Part shown: positions 13,055 through 23,393 of the stretch, in pieces
How positions within the stretch are numbered: position 1 is the stretch's first letter
Layout: each line of letters opens with the position of its first letter
Assembly (NCBI GenBank): GCA_942159475.1
Contig: OW804094.1
Coordinates: 48,232,966-48,296,965, forward strand
Direction of reading: 5' to 3'
Length of the DNA stretch: 64,000 nt
From: Sthenelais limicola
Taxonomy: Eukaryota; Annelida; Polychaeta; Phyllodocida; Sigalionidae
Translations under genes and position numbers: made by a program
Notes under the pieces: model-generated
Database searches by the model: none
Told to the model about the DNA's origin: nothing
The model's input: the letters and a program-made list of their open reading frames with translations, nothing else

Positions 13055-15090
13055 AGGGGTAATCCGCAGTACCGGAATCTGTTAAAATGTATTGCTATCA
13101 TGAATCACTCTTGGTTGCAGAAATGTTGCACGTAATTGCATTGTGTCAAACCAGTTTGACACAAGCCTTGTACGGTATCTGTCATCTACCCTGTTGCCAG
13201 TTGTTGCATTTGATTGCCTGCAATCATTGAATGGGATCAACTGTGCCTGATCCAGGCATGCGACATACAGTAACAGGCCTGAAGGGTGAATACTGATCAC
13301 TGGAAAATATCACCAGTGGTGCAATATCCTATTTTGCCAAGCGAATCACCCCTATTAGTTTTCACACAGTTTGACAACCTTAGATTGAACTCATATTGCG
13401 TAATGGATTGGATTTCAGGCTTCAGGTTCGTGCACCTTGCAGAGGCATCGAATAGTATGGCCTCCGAACGTACCATTTTGCTATTTTCTGAAGTGACAAA
13501 AACCAAGTTGATTTCTTTTCTTAAGCTTCCATTATTCACCATTTCAAGGGTAATTGACTCTCTTCGTCGATTGTGCTTTATGTGGTGTTGATATGCTCGA
13601 AGAGAAAAAGCTCCATGTTACTCTAATTAAGGTGTGCTCTTTTTCTTTTGAAATATTTCTAATGTAGCCTATATCGCCAATGTCTCTTTTGGGAGTCAAA
13701 TCGACTTCTTACAGTTTTGCTCGTTGGTATATTCAGCAGTTAAGTCAGATGTGCTGACTATATAGCTGCCCAAAGTTACGTACTAGAGACATTGGCCGGC
13801 TGAAATTTAGAAAGTAGTTTAGTCATTTAGTATCCCTGTGGATTATATTGATAAGAGTTGAAGAAGCCCATCATATATAAGCCTGCATAGTAGTCATTTG
13901 GTTGCCGGTCCCACTACAAAAGGCATGTATTAGCTAAACGAAGAAAGTCTCGTCCTAATTGATGCGCAAATGGTTGCAGCTCGCCCTTAAAATCAGAGAA
14001 AGACACAAGCAATTGCGTTTAACATCTAAGTTATCGCGCTGTGTCAGGCAATTGTCAAGTCAGTGGCATGTCATTAGTGCAATCCAAACACACCTGACAT
14101 TCAAAGACCACATGACTCTGGATAGTCATTGCTAATTAGGCTACTAGACAGAAGTTGACAATGCAGAAAATGTCCGGCCATCGAGGAATCGTTTCTCATA
14201 AATGGTTATAAATATTCCAGTCGCCCACGATGCATAAAAATAAGAAGAAACTAAGTTATTTGGCTGGCAATATTCTATTAGAAGGCCTACAAAAGAAAAC
14301 AATGTCCCGAAAAAGAATATCCTCCTAATCGTTACCTAGAGCAAGAACTCCAATCAAGCAAGTTTTGTTGCAACCATGGTGTATCAGTTGGCCTTTTTAT
14401 AACATCGTTGTCAAGACTCATTCCCGAGTCATATCAATTTTATGAGGTTAATCGGTAGGTGCGCCGTAGTTCGCCATCCTTGGTTGGCAAAAACTAAGAA
14501 TACACCCGCCTACACTATAAATATATGTAGAAGAGACATAATTTTATACTTAACAGTTTTCCATCAAAACTAAACTATGCATTTACCGCTTTAATAGTGT
14601 CTATTACCACGTGCTATAATACGAGAGACTCTGTGATATGTAGCATGACTCTTCTGATTAAAAATCCAAAAATGGCGATTAACAGTGTTATTCTGTCTAA
14701 AAAAAGGTTTCTTAATTCAATGAAAACCGAGGGTGTATTACATCAAGGCACGCAACAAGACCTTTACTCAGAAACGCTGTCTCGTCTATCGCCTGGGGAA
14801 TATACTCACTGAGCCAATCTCACAAAGTCAGCGAATACCGAATAAAATCAGCCTTCAGCGTCTAACAGATCAGGGCAAGCATGGCCAGTCCAACATCTTA
14901 CCGTCTAGTTTGCTTATTGATCTTTTATTCTAAATCTTTAACTCTGCTGGTCGTATTGTTCGTAAAAACCAGCACATTTATTTTTTGTCAATATTTATGG
15001 GATATCTGCAATGACAACGAGGTTGTCCTCTAACTGGGCCAGGTGGATATCCTACTATGGAATACACTTTTGCACTGCACGTTATAGCTA
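13055..15090. other. No recognisable gene
   Basis: Only short chance frames. A perfect inverted repeat (11-bp arms TTGTGTCAAAC around CA) lies at 13141-13164. Otherwise I see nothing to annotate. Confidence 0.5.
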
Positions 15091-15095
15091 CACTA

Positions 15096-15386
15096 CTCTT
15101 TTGGATATTGTACTGCACGTTATAGGTACAAAACTCTTTTGGATATTGCACTGCACATCATAGGTACAATACTCTTTTGGATATTGCACTGCACATCATA
15201 GGTACAATACTCTTTTGGATATTGTACTGCACGTTATAGGTACAATACTCTTTTGGATATTACACTGCACGTTATAGGTACACTACTCTTTTGGATATTG
15301 CTCTGCACATCATAGGTACAATACTCTTTTGGATATTGCACTGCACATTATAGGTACAATACTCTTTTGGATATTGCTCTGCACAT
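15096..15386. repeat. 38-bp tandem repeat array, left part
   Basis: Seven full units and one broken unit with an exact 38-bp period; each starts CTCTTTTGGATATT and contains GCAC..(C)ATAGGTACAATA. Variation between units is mostly at CACATCATAGG versus CACGTTATAGG. A degenerate unit precedes the first. The eighth unit stops after GCTCTGCACAT at 15386, where the LINE begins; the array resumes at 23532. Confidence 0.9.
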
Positions 15387-16857
15387 ATATATATCATATT
15401 TTTTATTCTGATTCCATCAATATACAATTACAATTACATCGTTCAGAACCTGGTTTTTTTTTTAAAAGATTTTATTTATACTGGGAGTCGAAGGTCCCCT
15501 AACGGGGTTTTTCGCCTGCCCCAGTCTTATATACAGAGACTGAGCAGGGAAGGTGTACATAGATGGAGCTTTTTTTTACAGTATATACATAGTTTTGATG
15601 TTGATATGAAGGTTTGCACTTTGCCACTCAGATCATTAACGATGGAGTGTTAGTGGTCATTGAAATTAATGTATGTTTTTAGCAGATAAATAAGATAAAT
15701 TAGCTTTGCCACTCTGATCATTAGTGATGGAGTGTTAGCTGTGTTTTTTTTTATTAAAAGACAATATGAAAGATTGGAGAGGTATAGAACAAGAGAAGAC
15801 AGTTATCTAGTTCTAAATATCCAGTTGTAGTTTAAATTAGCTGGTCGGATAGTCAGGATCGTTTAAAGCAGTAACAAGGGCTCCAAGTTTTCAATTATCA
15901 ATTCAGTATGATATAGACAAAAGCGCGGACGTCAGAGTGAGCATGTGTTCAACCCAAACAGCACTGAGGTCTATGGGCGGCTGGTGGGATAGTTGGGCGA
16001 AAAGGATAGCTGTGGTTTGTGTAGGATTACAATTGTATATATAGGGTATTTAGCCATATTTTTTTATTTGACTTTGCAGCCTCTGGTATTCCAGTTCTTC
16101 CTGGTGCGACCAGCCTAGTTCATTACAAGATTATTTTACCTTTTACGAACAATATTGAAGTGCATTTGATACATATCAGGATCATTATTACAATACAATA
16201 TATTAAAATGTAAAGTGAAGATATAAAAATACCCCTTCCCCCCTGTCCCGGCTCATACCTCTTAAATTGTGATTGTCTTTAGGAGATTCATTGTTCTTCC
16301 TCGTCCTTCTCTCCAAGATCATTACTATCGACAGAGTTCATTGTTCTTTATCTTTGTTGTATTTGTTGTGTCGATATAAATTTAATTTATATATTATTTC
16401 AGTTATCTGATTACTCATTCTGTTGAGCCAACCCCTATCCCAAAACCTTAATTCTAGGTACATTCAATATACATAAACATGCAATGATCAATAAAATGAC
16501 ATTATGCAGTTTGTTGTTATGGCTACCGTTGTATCGGTCTTTAGTTGTAAGGACTTATGTGCCTTATGTACAGGTTGGATAATACTCCGAACCTGGATAA
16601 TAAACCTACATCATACATTATTCGCTTTCATGTTACCTTCATTGTTTTTAAACAATTTTAAAACATTTTCTATTACCGGTCCTAACTAAGAAATGTCCTA
16701 AATAAGATTAATTTTAACTCTATATTCTATTCTATTATATTATGCTATGCATTATGCATTTCTAATTTACTATTCATTCTGGATCTGACAGATAAATATC
16801 ATGGTCTGAAAGGTATTCCGTCCTGAGGTAATGCCTTAGTTGCATCCTCGTCTTTAT
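15387..16857 (-). other. 3' UTR of the 8-kb LINE
   Basis: About 1.5 kb without coding capacity follows the ORF2 stop. It carries two 34-bp direct copies (15620-15653 and 15705-15738) of a motif containing GATGGAGTGTTAG, a nested stem-loop at 15481-15524, a minus-strand AATAAA about 25 bp from the end, and an ATATATATG-like terminus. Minus-strand A runs follow the stem-loop. This is probably the region recognised by the element's own reverse transcriptase. Confidence 0.6.
15481..15524 (-). other. Conserved LINE 3' stem-loop
   Basis: Nested pairing CTGGG/CCCAG (15481-15485 with 15520-15524), CGAA/TTCG and an inner CCCC-TAAC-GGGG hairpin (15496-15507). On the LINE strand it is followed by TATAAATAAAATC. 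The same architecture recurs at 29697-29741 in an independent LINE fragment, which supports a conserved RNA structure. Confidence 0.6.
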
Positions 16858-19692
16858 TTACTGGATTTCACTCGGGAGTTTATTCCAAAGTTCCGTCAGT
16901 TTATACAAGTAAGATTTCTTAAATAGCTCATTCTTTGGGTGTGGCACAGTCAGCCTCCTCCCTTTGGATAGACCTCTTAAATTAATATTCCTACTATCAA
17001 CATTTGTATCTACTCTACTCCTCATAAAAGCGAGATCTAGAAGATGGCTATTCCTTCTGGTCTCTAAAGTTGGCATATACAACGTTTGGTGTATTTCCTT
17101 TGTGCTTGTAAGTTTTGGCAATTTCAGAATTATTTTCATCGCTGAATTTTGTAGGGTCTGTAACTTTTGAAGGTGAATTTGTGCCGCCGACCCATAGAAT
17201 AAGTCCCCGTAATCTATTAAAGGGAGTACCATCATCTTATACAAAAGTAATAATGTACTCTTGTCACATATGTGATACAGCTTAGACATTGAATGGATTT
17301 TCGACCTTACCCCGTTTAGTTTCTTTCTAAGAAAGACATTAAAGTTCAGGCGACAATCAATCTCCATACCCAAGTATTTGTATTCTGTGACATTTTCTAA
17401 CAATTGACCATCAATTTTATAGTATACAATATTTTTCTGGTCATTCTTAGATCTAATAGTTAACGCTTTGCATTTATTCGTATTAAGGGAGATTTTATTC
17501 ACCTTACACCATTGAACAATATTATCTAGATCAATTTGGTAATCTTCATTTTCTGTCTCCCCTAACTTTCTTTCTTTATACAATACGGTATCGTCCGCAA
17601 ATAATTGGACGTTACAGTTTTCTACAATTTTCTGTAAATCATTAATATAAATAATAAACATTACCGGTCCAAGACTGGTTCCCTGTGGTACCCCGCAGGT
17701 TATAGGCTTCAGGGAGGAGAGTTCTCCGTTCACCAATACTCTCTGTGTTCTATCGCTCAAATAATTCCTAAACCATTGTAGTGCCCTGTCGTTCACCCCA
17801 AAATTCCCCAATTTTGATAATAACATATTATGATCTACAGTATCAAAAGCTTTTTTGAAATCCAAAAATATTAAATCAGTAGCTTTCTTTTCATTTAAGG
17901 TACCATAGACCCTACTTAGTAATCTATCTAATGCATTATTAATCGACCTGCCCCCCCTGAAGCCAAACTGCTGGTCACACAGTAACTCATTTCCTTCTAA
18001 GTATTGCGATAATTGTTTTTGTACACATATTTCTAATAATTTTGCGGGTAACTTAATACAGGATATAGGCCTATAATTGCCTGGCATACATTTCTCTCCG
18101 TCTTTATATAAAGGCGTAACATTTGCTTGTTTGAAATCAAGCGGTATATCAGCATTTTCTATCGTTAGGGTAAAAAGATATGCCAGTTGCTTTTTTAATG
18201 CAAATAGACAGTGTTTGAGAATTTTTGTGGGTAAAAGCTTTATTCCTGAGGCTTTATAATTACCTATTTTGTTCAAAGCCAATTCAGTATCCAATTCACT
18301 GATTTTTCTAAACTGGAATTTTAAATCTGGATTTAAATCTTGACCATTTACTCTTTGGATTTGTTCCCTTGCCATTATTTTTCTACTATCAACCTTTATT
18401 TTCTGTGCCAGTTCTGGGCCTATGCCCACGAAAAAATTGTTTATTTCTTCCGCCGCTTCTTTACCTTTCAATCTGTCTCCTTCCTTTGAGGTTATAGTAA
18501 TTTCCTCATTGCTACCCTTTCTACCTTTATCAGATATTAGAGGCTTTAGCAGTTCCCAAAATTTGTGAGGTTCTGCCTTTTTCTCCCTTATCTGATTTTG
18601 TAGGTATGAATCCTGAGCTTTCTTTATGATATTATTTACTTGGCATCTTAAAATTCTCGCTTTTACCCAATCCTCTTCTGAATTTGATTTTTTGGCTGCT
18701 TTAAAAGCCTTATCCCTGATCTTAGATGCTTCAATAATCTTTATATCATACCACTCAGGGGTGACTCTGACCCTTTTAAACTTTTTTATGGGGCACATTC
18801 TGCCTACATACTCCTCAATAGTTGTATTAATCATTTCCCACGCTTCGTTAACATTTGTTGTATTATATAATTCTCCCCATTCCAAATCTGTTAATATATC
18901 TTTTAGGATTCTTGTATCTAAGTTCTTGGTATTTCTGGCTTAGAAAGACTCCGTTTTATAGCTATTCCTTTCCTTTTTTATTTGTACAAAGATTGGCAAG
19001 TGGTCACTGATATTCAATTCGATTGTACCCCTTGCATTTAACCATTTCCCATTTGTGTATATATGGTCTATTATCGAAGCTGAAGACTTACTAACTCTAG
19101 TATTTGTCTTTATTATTTGATGTAGATTATATTTCCCTAAGAGACTCCTAAATTTATCTGCCCCTATTGTTGTTCCATCTGTAATATGGCAGTCATCATA
19201 GTTAATGTCCCCAACAATGAATATTTCTTTTGAAGTATCTAACTTGCTTAAAATATCATCGAGTTGTTCAATGGCTTGAGTCAGCCCCCCATGAGGTGGC
19301 CTATAAACATTTAGACATATTTTGTCTTTCACATATTTCCTAGAGATTCCAAATACTTGAATTTCAATATGTTCATTTGAAACCTCTAAACTCCGATAAG
19401 ATTCATCCACATCTAGTGATTTGTGAACATAGGATATGAGTCCTCCTCCTCTCCTCTTACTTTTCCTATCCGATCGTATTAAGCTATACCCATTAACTAG
19501 AACTTTATCACTAACAACACTTTTAGAAAGCCAGGTTTCTTGAAATGCAAGTACCTGTGGCTCGCCATCTGTCAAAAATTGCTTGACCTGGTCTATCTTC
19601 GGTAGGATACTTCTTATATTCCAGGATGCAACTTTGAGGCCTTTTAATTTCTTAAAAACCTCTATATCAATATTAACGCTACTCTTAGCCAT
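16858..19692 (-). pseudogene. LINE ORF2: APE-type endonuclease plus reverse transcriptase, one in-frame stop
   Basis: ORF2 makes the enzyme for target-primed reverse transcription. The ATG at 19690-19692 is preceded in frame by a TAG, so the start is fixed. The endonuclease (residues 1-250) keeps its key residues: N25, E52, Y130, D162/N164 in GDIN, D209 in SIIDHIY, and D230/H231 in SDH. A TAA codon at 18940-18942 then interrupts the frame; the following 18 codons (ARNTKNLD...) are open and run straight into the RT part in the same frame. The RT shows LDFKKAFDTVDH, GVPQGTSLGP and the catalytic FADD, all intact. About 944 codons in total, ending at 16858. The RT style fits the CR1/Jockey group. 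One nonsense mutation is the only visible lesion, so the insertion is fairly young. Confidence 0.9.
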
Positions 19693-19713
19693 TATCTCTG
19701 ATGTCTATTTTCC

Positions 19714-19728
19714 CCTCCCGAAAGGAGG
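19714..19728 (-). other. Short stable hairpin just upstream of ORF2
   Basis: CCTCC-CGAAA-GGAGG lies 22 bp upstream of the ORF2 ATG (minus strand). It could affect access of ribosomes to ORF2, but that is only a possibility; it may be chance. Confidence 0.35.
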
Positions 19729-20251
19729 AGGATTCTTCATTCCTGAAGTACATTATAATACAATGGCTACTGGGTTCATTCCTTAAACAACTTGGAATGT
19801 CCCTATGATCATACAACAAATTAGAACAAACAGTTCCTAACGACAACAATTTCTTTTTCATTCTCCAGTATAATTTACTGGGCTACCTCTTAGGGGTAGT
19901 TCCTATGGAATTATCTTCATGTACATACATTACTAAACAATATGACTTTCAACATTTGATTTTCCTACATTCTGTCATGTCTAAAGAAATATTTTTATAT
20001 TACTCTAGTCTTTACTGGTTTAATTCACAAGGTTATAATTCTCTACTCTTTTGCTCCAAAAATTTACTCCATAAATATACACTTTAGTATTAAGGTGATA
20101 CCAGATGAATATGTTCCACAAAGTCTCCTCATTGATTCGTAGGTTCGAGCGAGCACTACTGTTCATAAGGGCACTTCCAAGAAACACATCTACTGTTACC
20201 AACTTAGTTTCTTAAATTTTTCATCTCGAATTTGTACTCCATAATTATATT

Positions 20252-20748
20252 TATTTATTTTTACGACCTCAATGTTCCTACTACTTGCCATCATTATTGT
20301 CTATTGTCTGAAAAATACTGGATACTTTGGCCATTTCTTATTAACTGTTTGTCAGTTAATCATTACTATATTGTTTATTTATTTACCTCTCGACGTCCTG
20401 ACTGTCATAGTCCCACTTATTAGGGAGGAGGGTCCGTTTGAGAACTGATGAGCCTATTTCGAGGTCGGGTTCGAGCGAGCACCTGTTACTACTATTTTAT
20501 TTATTTATTTATTTTTACGACCTCAATGTTCCTACTACTTGCCATCATTATTGTCTATTGTCTGAAAAATACTGCATACTTTGGCCATTTCTTATTAACT
20601 GTTTGTCAGTTAATCATTACTATATTGTTTATTTATTTACCTCTCGACTTCCTGACTGTCATAGTCCCACTTATTAGGGAGGAGGGTCCGTTTGAGAACT
20701 GATGAGCCTATTTCGAGGTTGGGTTCGAGCGAGCACCTGTTACTACTC
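20252..20748. repeat. Tandem duplication, two near-identical ~250-bp copies
   Basis: The segment from the TTTATTTATTTTTACGACC region to GTTACTACT occurs twice with a 254-bp period (ACGACCTC at 20263 and 20517). I see only three substitutions: GGATAC/GCATAC, GACGTCC/GACTTCC and GAGGTCGG/GAGGTTGG. Each copy ends in GGTTCGAGCGAGCAC, which resembles a pol III B box. A third partial match to this end lies at about 20143. The duplication is recent. Confidence 0.85.
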
Positions 20749-20789
20749 TGAGTCCATCAGTCTCTACAAACCCCTCTCATACCAGTTCT

Positions 20790-21251
20790 TCATACTTCCC
20801 ATAACTTGCCGTATGCCGGCATTCTCTCTACTACTTTGGTCTTCAGTTCTGGAGTAAGATGGCAGCCATCCTCGGCCAGCAATTGGTAGTGGTTCGAGAA
20901 CAGCATCCTCTTGGTGGTTTTATGTTTTCTGGATGCCCTGTGCTGGTGTATGATTGAACAGAGATAAGGTGTGGGTATGTGGTGGCTCAGATTGTACCTC
21001 TTCACACTGTTGTTGAAAGCGAGGACTTGTCTGTTTAACAGCTCCTGATCTTCTTCGATCGCCATTAACTTATGTGGTGTGAGTAAGTCTCTACACCAGT
21101 CCCGATACCCTCTCCCGATACTGGCGACACTGGCGATTGCCATTTTGTTCCCGATAGTACAGATTTCCCTGATACGAACTCTCACGTCGGGACCTGTCGG
21201 GGACGCCTCTACACTGGCGATGTTCGTCGGCCGACTGTCGGCGACGCACAC
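20790..21251 (-). CDS. ORF with SGNH-hydrolase-like C-terminus (uncertain, repeat-associated)
   Basis: A 153-codon frame. Residues 36-135 look like the second half of an SGNH/GDSL esterase: a strand IASVASIGRGY, a helix LLNRQVLAFNNSVKRYN, and an ending LLAEDGCHLTPELK in which D128 and H131 fit the D-x-x-H catalytic dyad of that fold. The N-terminal half with the nucleophile serine is absent or lies in the GC-rich repeat to the right. It sits inside the LINE, between ORF1 and ORF2, in the same orientation. CR1 ORF1 proteins sometimes carry an esterase domain, so it could be a relic of another retroelement. The first 35 residues overlap repeat DNA and may not be coding. Family assignment is from motif shape only. 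Confidence 0.35.
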   Translation of the reverse strand: MCVADSRPTNIASVEASPTGPDVRVRIREICTIGNKMAIASVASIGRGYRDWCRDLLTPHKLMAIEEDQELLNRQVLAFNNSVKRYNLSHHIPTPYLCSIIHQHRASRKHKTTKRMLFSNHYQLLAEDGCHLTPELKTKVVERMPAYGKLWEV

Positions 21252-21435
21252 AATATTTCAAACAAGTTAGAAGTGATCGGCGACTGTCGCCGACAGCTGC
21301 CGATAGCTTCAAGTGTCGGGAGGCCGTCGGGAAAGCCTCTACACCATCCCCGACATTTGGCCAATAAAAGCATCGGCAAGTATCGCCAACTGTCGGCGAT
21401 GCACAATCGGGAGTGGTGTAGAGGCAGCTTAACCT
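21085..21435. repeat. GC-rich block with repeated CCTCTACAC and GTCGGCGA motifs
   Basis: Markedly GC-rich against its surroundings. (C)CTCTACAC occurs in direct orientation at about 21089, 21206 and 21338, and inverted (GTGTAGAGG) at about 21416. Between them are many palindromic variants of GTCGGCGAC. The right edge, TAGAGGCAGCTTAA, recurs exactly at 25456-25469. It looks like a terminal or subterminal region of a DNA transposon; a PIF/Harbinger type (TWA target) is possible but unproven. Confidence 0.45.
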
Positions 21436-21509
21436 CCTTAGACGCCAATTGTGAGTTGCGGAGTGATTGTTATAACGAACTAGATCTAGCCCAAATGTAG
21501 TTGCGAAGA

Positions 21510-23393
21510 CTATTTGTGGGGGTGGAACAAGAGTCCAATCTTTGTACGCCTTCTGAATTCTTTAGAATTATTAAGAACCTTTGTCTTCCCTTCAGTGCTG
21601 GCCATTTCTACATAGATAGATCTAGTTATCCCTTTTCTAGCTATACCCACTCGATAGGCATCCACTATTTCTTCTGACTTCATATCTAGAATGGATATGA
21701 ATAAGTCGGTGACAAAATACTTGGTCTTTTCCTTCTTCTGGTTTGTACTGTTGGGGTCTCTAATGGGATATTTATCCCAGCCTTCAGGTATCTCTTCGAT
21801 TACCAGATGGGTGGAGCCGTCAGTACTCGTTTCTTTCTGCAACTTTGGGAGGCCCAGGCTCTGGACATCCCCTATATCTCTTTCTACTTTGTTTACTTTG
21901 GACCCCATTTCTTTGAGATCTGATGTAAGTTTTGTTAGTTTTTCACCCCTCTCGACCAATGTTAGATTTATCTCCTCAATCGACTCATTTATTTCCCTCT
22001 CCAGGGTTGCAATGTCAGATGTATGTGGGCTGATATCTTTGGTTGATTTCTTAGATTTGCGATTCTTAGTTTTACTCAATTTAGTTAACCGACTTGCCTT
22101 CAACGAACTTCTTTTGCTAGGGAGGCCCTTTTTCATCATTTCTTTGCCCTTCTTTGTTTCATTTCCCTCATCTGTTACCACATTCTCAGATGGCACGTCT
22201 TCCCATTTGTCTCTAGATTTATTACCTATCTTCTCAATTTCCTGAAAACATTCAGTTATTCTCAAGTTCGCTTGCTTTAGCTCTTCGACTGATATTCCAG
22301 TGGTGGTCTCTACCGCCTCAACTCTCATACTGAGTCCTGCTGCGGTTTTCACTTCTGCCATATTCGCTTCTACTTTAGTCATAAAGATAAGTTTTTCTAG
22401 CCCCAACGAACTAGTGCTCTCAGTGATTTTTGGAAATGTTTTCTCAATACTGTCAATCCTATTCGCTAGCTTTTTGTATCTAAGCTCAGTCCAGGCATTT
22501 GTATTATTAACTTTCCTGTTTAGGTGGTTTATTTTTCTGCTCGTAGATGATTCATCAAATTTTCTCGCTTGTTTTTCTCTATGCAGTTGGGCCGGGATTA
22601 GCTGTTTGAGAACTTTCCCCACAATTAAATCAACAAGGCCTGTCTCATTCTCAATTCCTATATTTTCATCTACCTCAGCACTGGCATAGACCTTTAATCC
22701 CTTTGGTATGGACATATCCAATAGTGGAACTGGTAACTGATCGTGAGTGAATTTATTTGTCTGTTGGCCCGAAATTAACGCTTCGTCATGGGTCTGCAGC
22801 ACCGTCATGTCATTGTCCTCGTCGTCACTGTCACTACATATGAATATGCTGTCTTCCAGTGGATTTCTCACCGTTTTATGACTATTTGAATCTATTTGCT
22901 CACTATTCGCCATCTGATCTATTGAGGCGGGGTTCTGATCTTGAGTTATATTGATATTTGAACCTGTCATTTCCGAGCTATCGTCGTTGACCTTGGTTGT
23001 GACAGTCGAGTTCTCTGCTGTCGACGTTGATGTCGCTGAGTCCCCTGAGCTGTCAACGTCACTGACTTTCCCCGAGTAACCAGAATCTACACCTGTGTTT
23101 AATTCTGGCGAAACTTCCCCACCACCCTGTTCACAGTCTTCGATTTTAAAAGAGGTTACAGTCTCCTCTCCACATAGAATATCGTCAGCCAATTTTCCTT
23201 CATTTCCGTCATTGTTCCCTACCTTACCAGGATTTTGTTCCAAGTTCAGTTCAGGGAGTCCCATCGTCGCATTGGCGACGTTTTCACCGACGTCTTCCAT
23301 AGTCACAGAGCCACCGTAGATCTTCTCTCGTAATATCCAGATAATTATTGTGAATATTATTCCACAAATAATACCGATGGTTTCTTCATACAT
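21510..23393 (-). CDS. LINE ORF1 protein (RNA-binding, coiled coil plus RRM-like domain)
   Basis: 627 codons, intact. Residues 5-21 are strongly hydrophobic (IGIICGIIFTIIIW), like a signal anchor. Residues 90-200 are Ser/Thr/Asp-rich and disordered-looking and contain SIFICSDSDDED (182-193), a good match to a SUMO-interacting motif. A very basic stretch (about 413-453) precedes a helical, probably coiled-coil segment (464-510). Residues 529-627 resemble the RRM-like core of L1-type ORF1 proteins (VIEEIPEGWD, FVTDLFISIL, AYRVGIARKG, RSIYVEMAS). LINE ORF1 proteins coat the element RNA. The protein stops at LLFHPHK, perhaps slightly short of the usual C-terminus, close to the suspected nested insertion. 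The more internal Met32 is an alternative start that would remove the hydrophobic segment. Confidence 0.75.
   Translation of the reverse strand: MYEETIGIICGIIFTIIIWILREKIYGGSVTMEDVGENVANATMGLPELNLEQNPGKVGNNDGNEGKLADDILCGEETVTSFKIEDCEQGGGEVSPELNTGVDSGYSGKVSDVDSSGDSATSTSTAENSTVTTKVNDDSSEMTGSNINITQDQNPASIDQMANSEQIDSNSHKTVRNPLEDSIFICSDSDDEDNDMTVLQTHDEALISGQQTNKFTHDQLPVPLLDMSIPKGLKVYASAEVDENIGIENETGLVDLIVGKVLKQLIPAQLHREKQARKFDESSTSRKINHLNRKVNNTNAWTELRYKKLANRIDSIEKTFPKITESTSSLGLEKLIFMTKVEANMAEVKTAAGLSMRVEAVETTTGISVEELKQANLRITECFQEIEKIGNKSRDKWEDVPSENVVTDEGNETKKGKEMMKKGLPSKRSSLKASRLTKLSKTKNRKSKKSTKDISPHTSDIATLEREINESIEEINLTLVERGEKLTKLTSDLKEMGSKVNKVERDIGDVQSLGLPKLQKETSTDGSTHLVIEEIPEGWDKYPIRDPNSTNQKKEKTKYFVTDLFISILDMKSEEIVDAYRVGIARKGITRSIYVEMASTEGKTKVLNNSKEFRRRTKIGLLFHPHK

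Larger units (their letters stand above)
19750..21440. mobile_element. Probable nested insertion(s) between LINE ORF1 and ORF2
   Basis: CR1-like elements normally have a very short gap between ORF1 and ORF2; here it is 1.8 kb and contains features foreign to LINEs: a 254-bp tandem duplication, an SGNH-like frame and a GC-rich block. The right limit may be at TAGAGGCAGC/TTAA (21419-21432). I find no matching left terminus or clear target duplication, so the exact edges and number of insertions are unknown. Confidence 0.45.

Noticed and set aside
20143..20158. tRNA gene or tRNA-derived SINE suggested by GGTTCGAGCG
   Set aside because: Only a B-box-like motif; no A box at the right distance, no acceptor stem or cloverleaf.
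21691..22689. Two long plus-strand frames (184 and 129 codons)
   Set aside because: They are antisense shadows of LINE ORF1, rich in Ser/Phe/Leu as expected for that.
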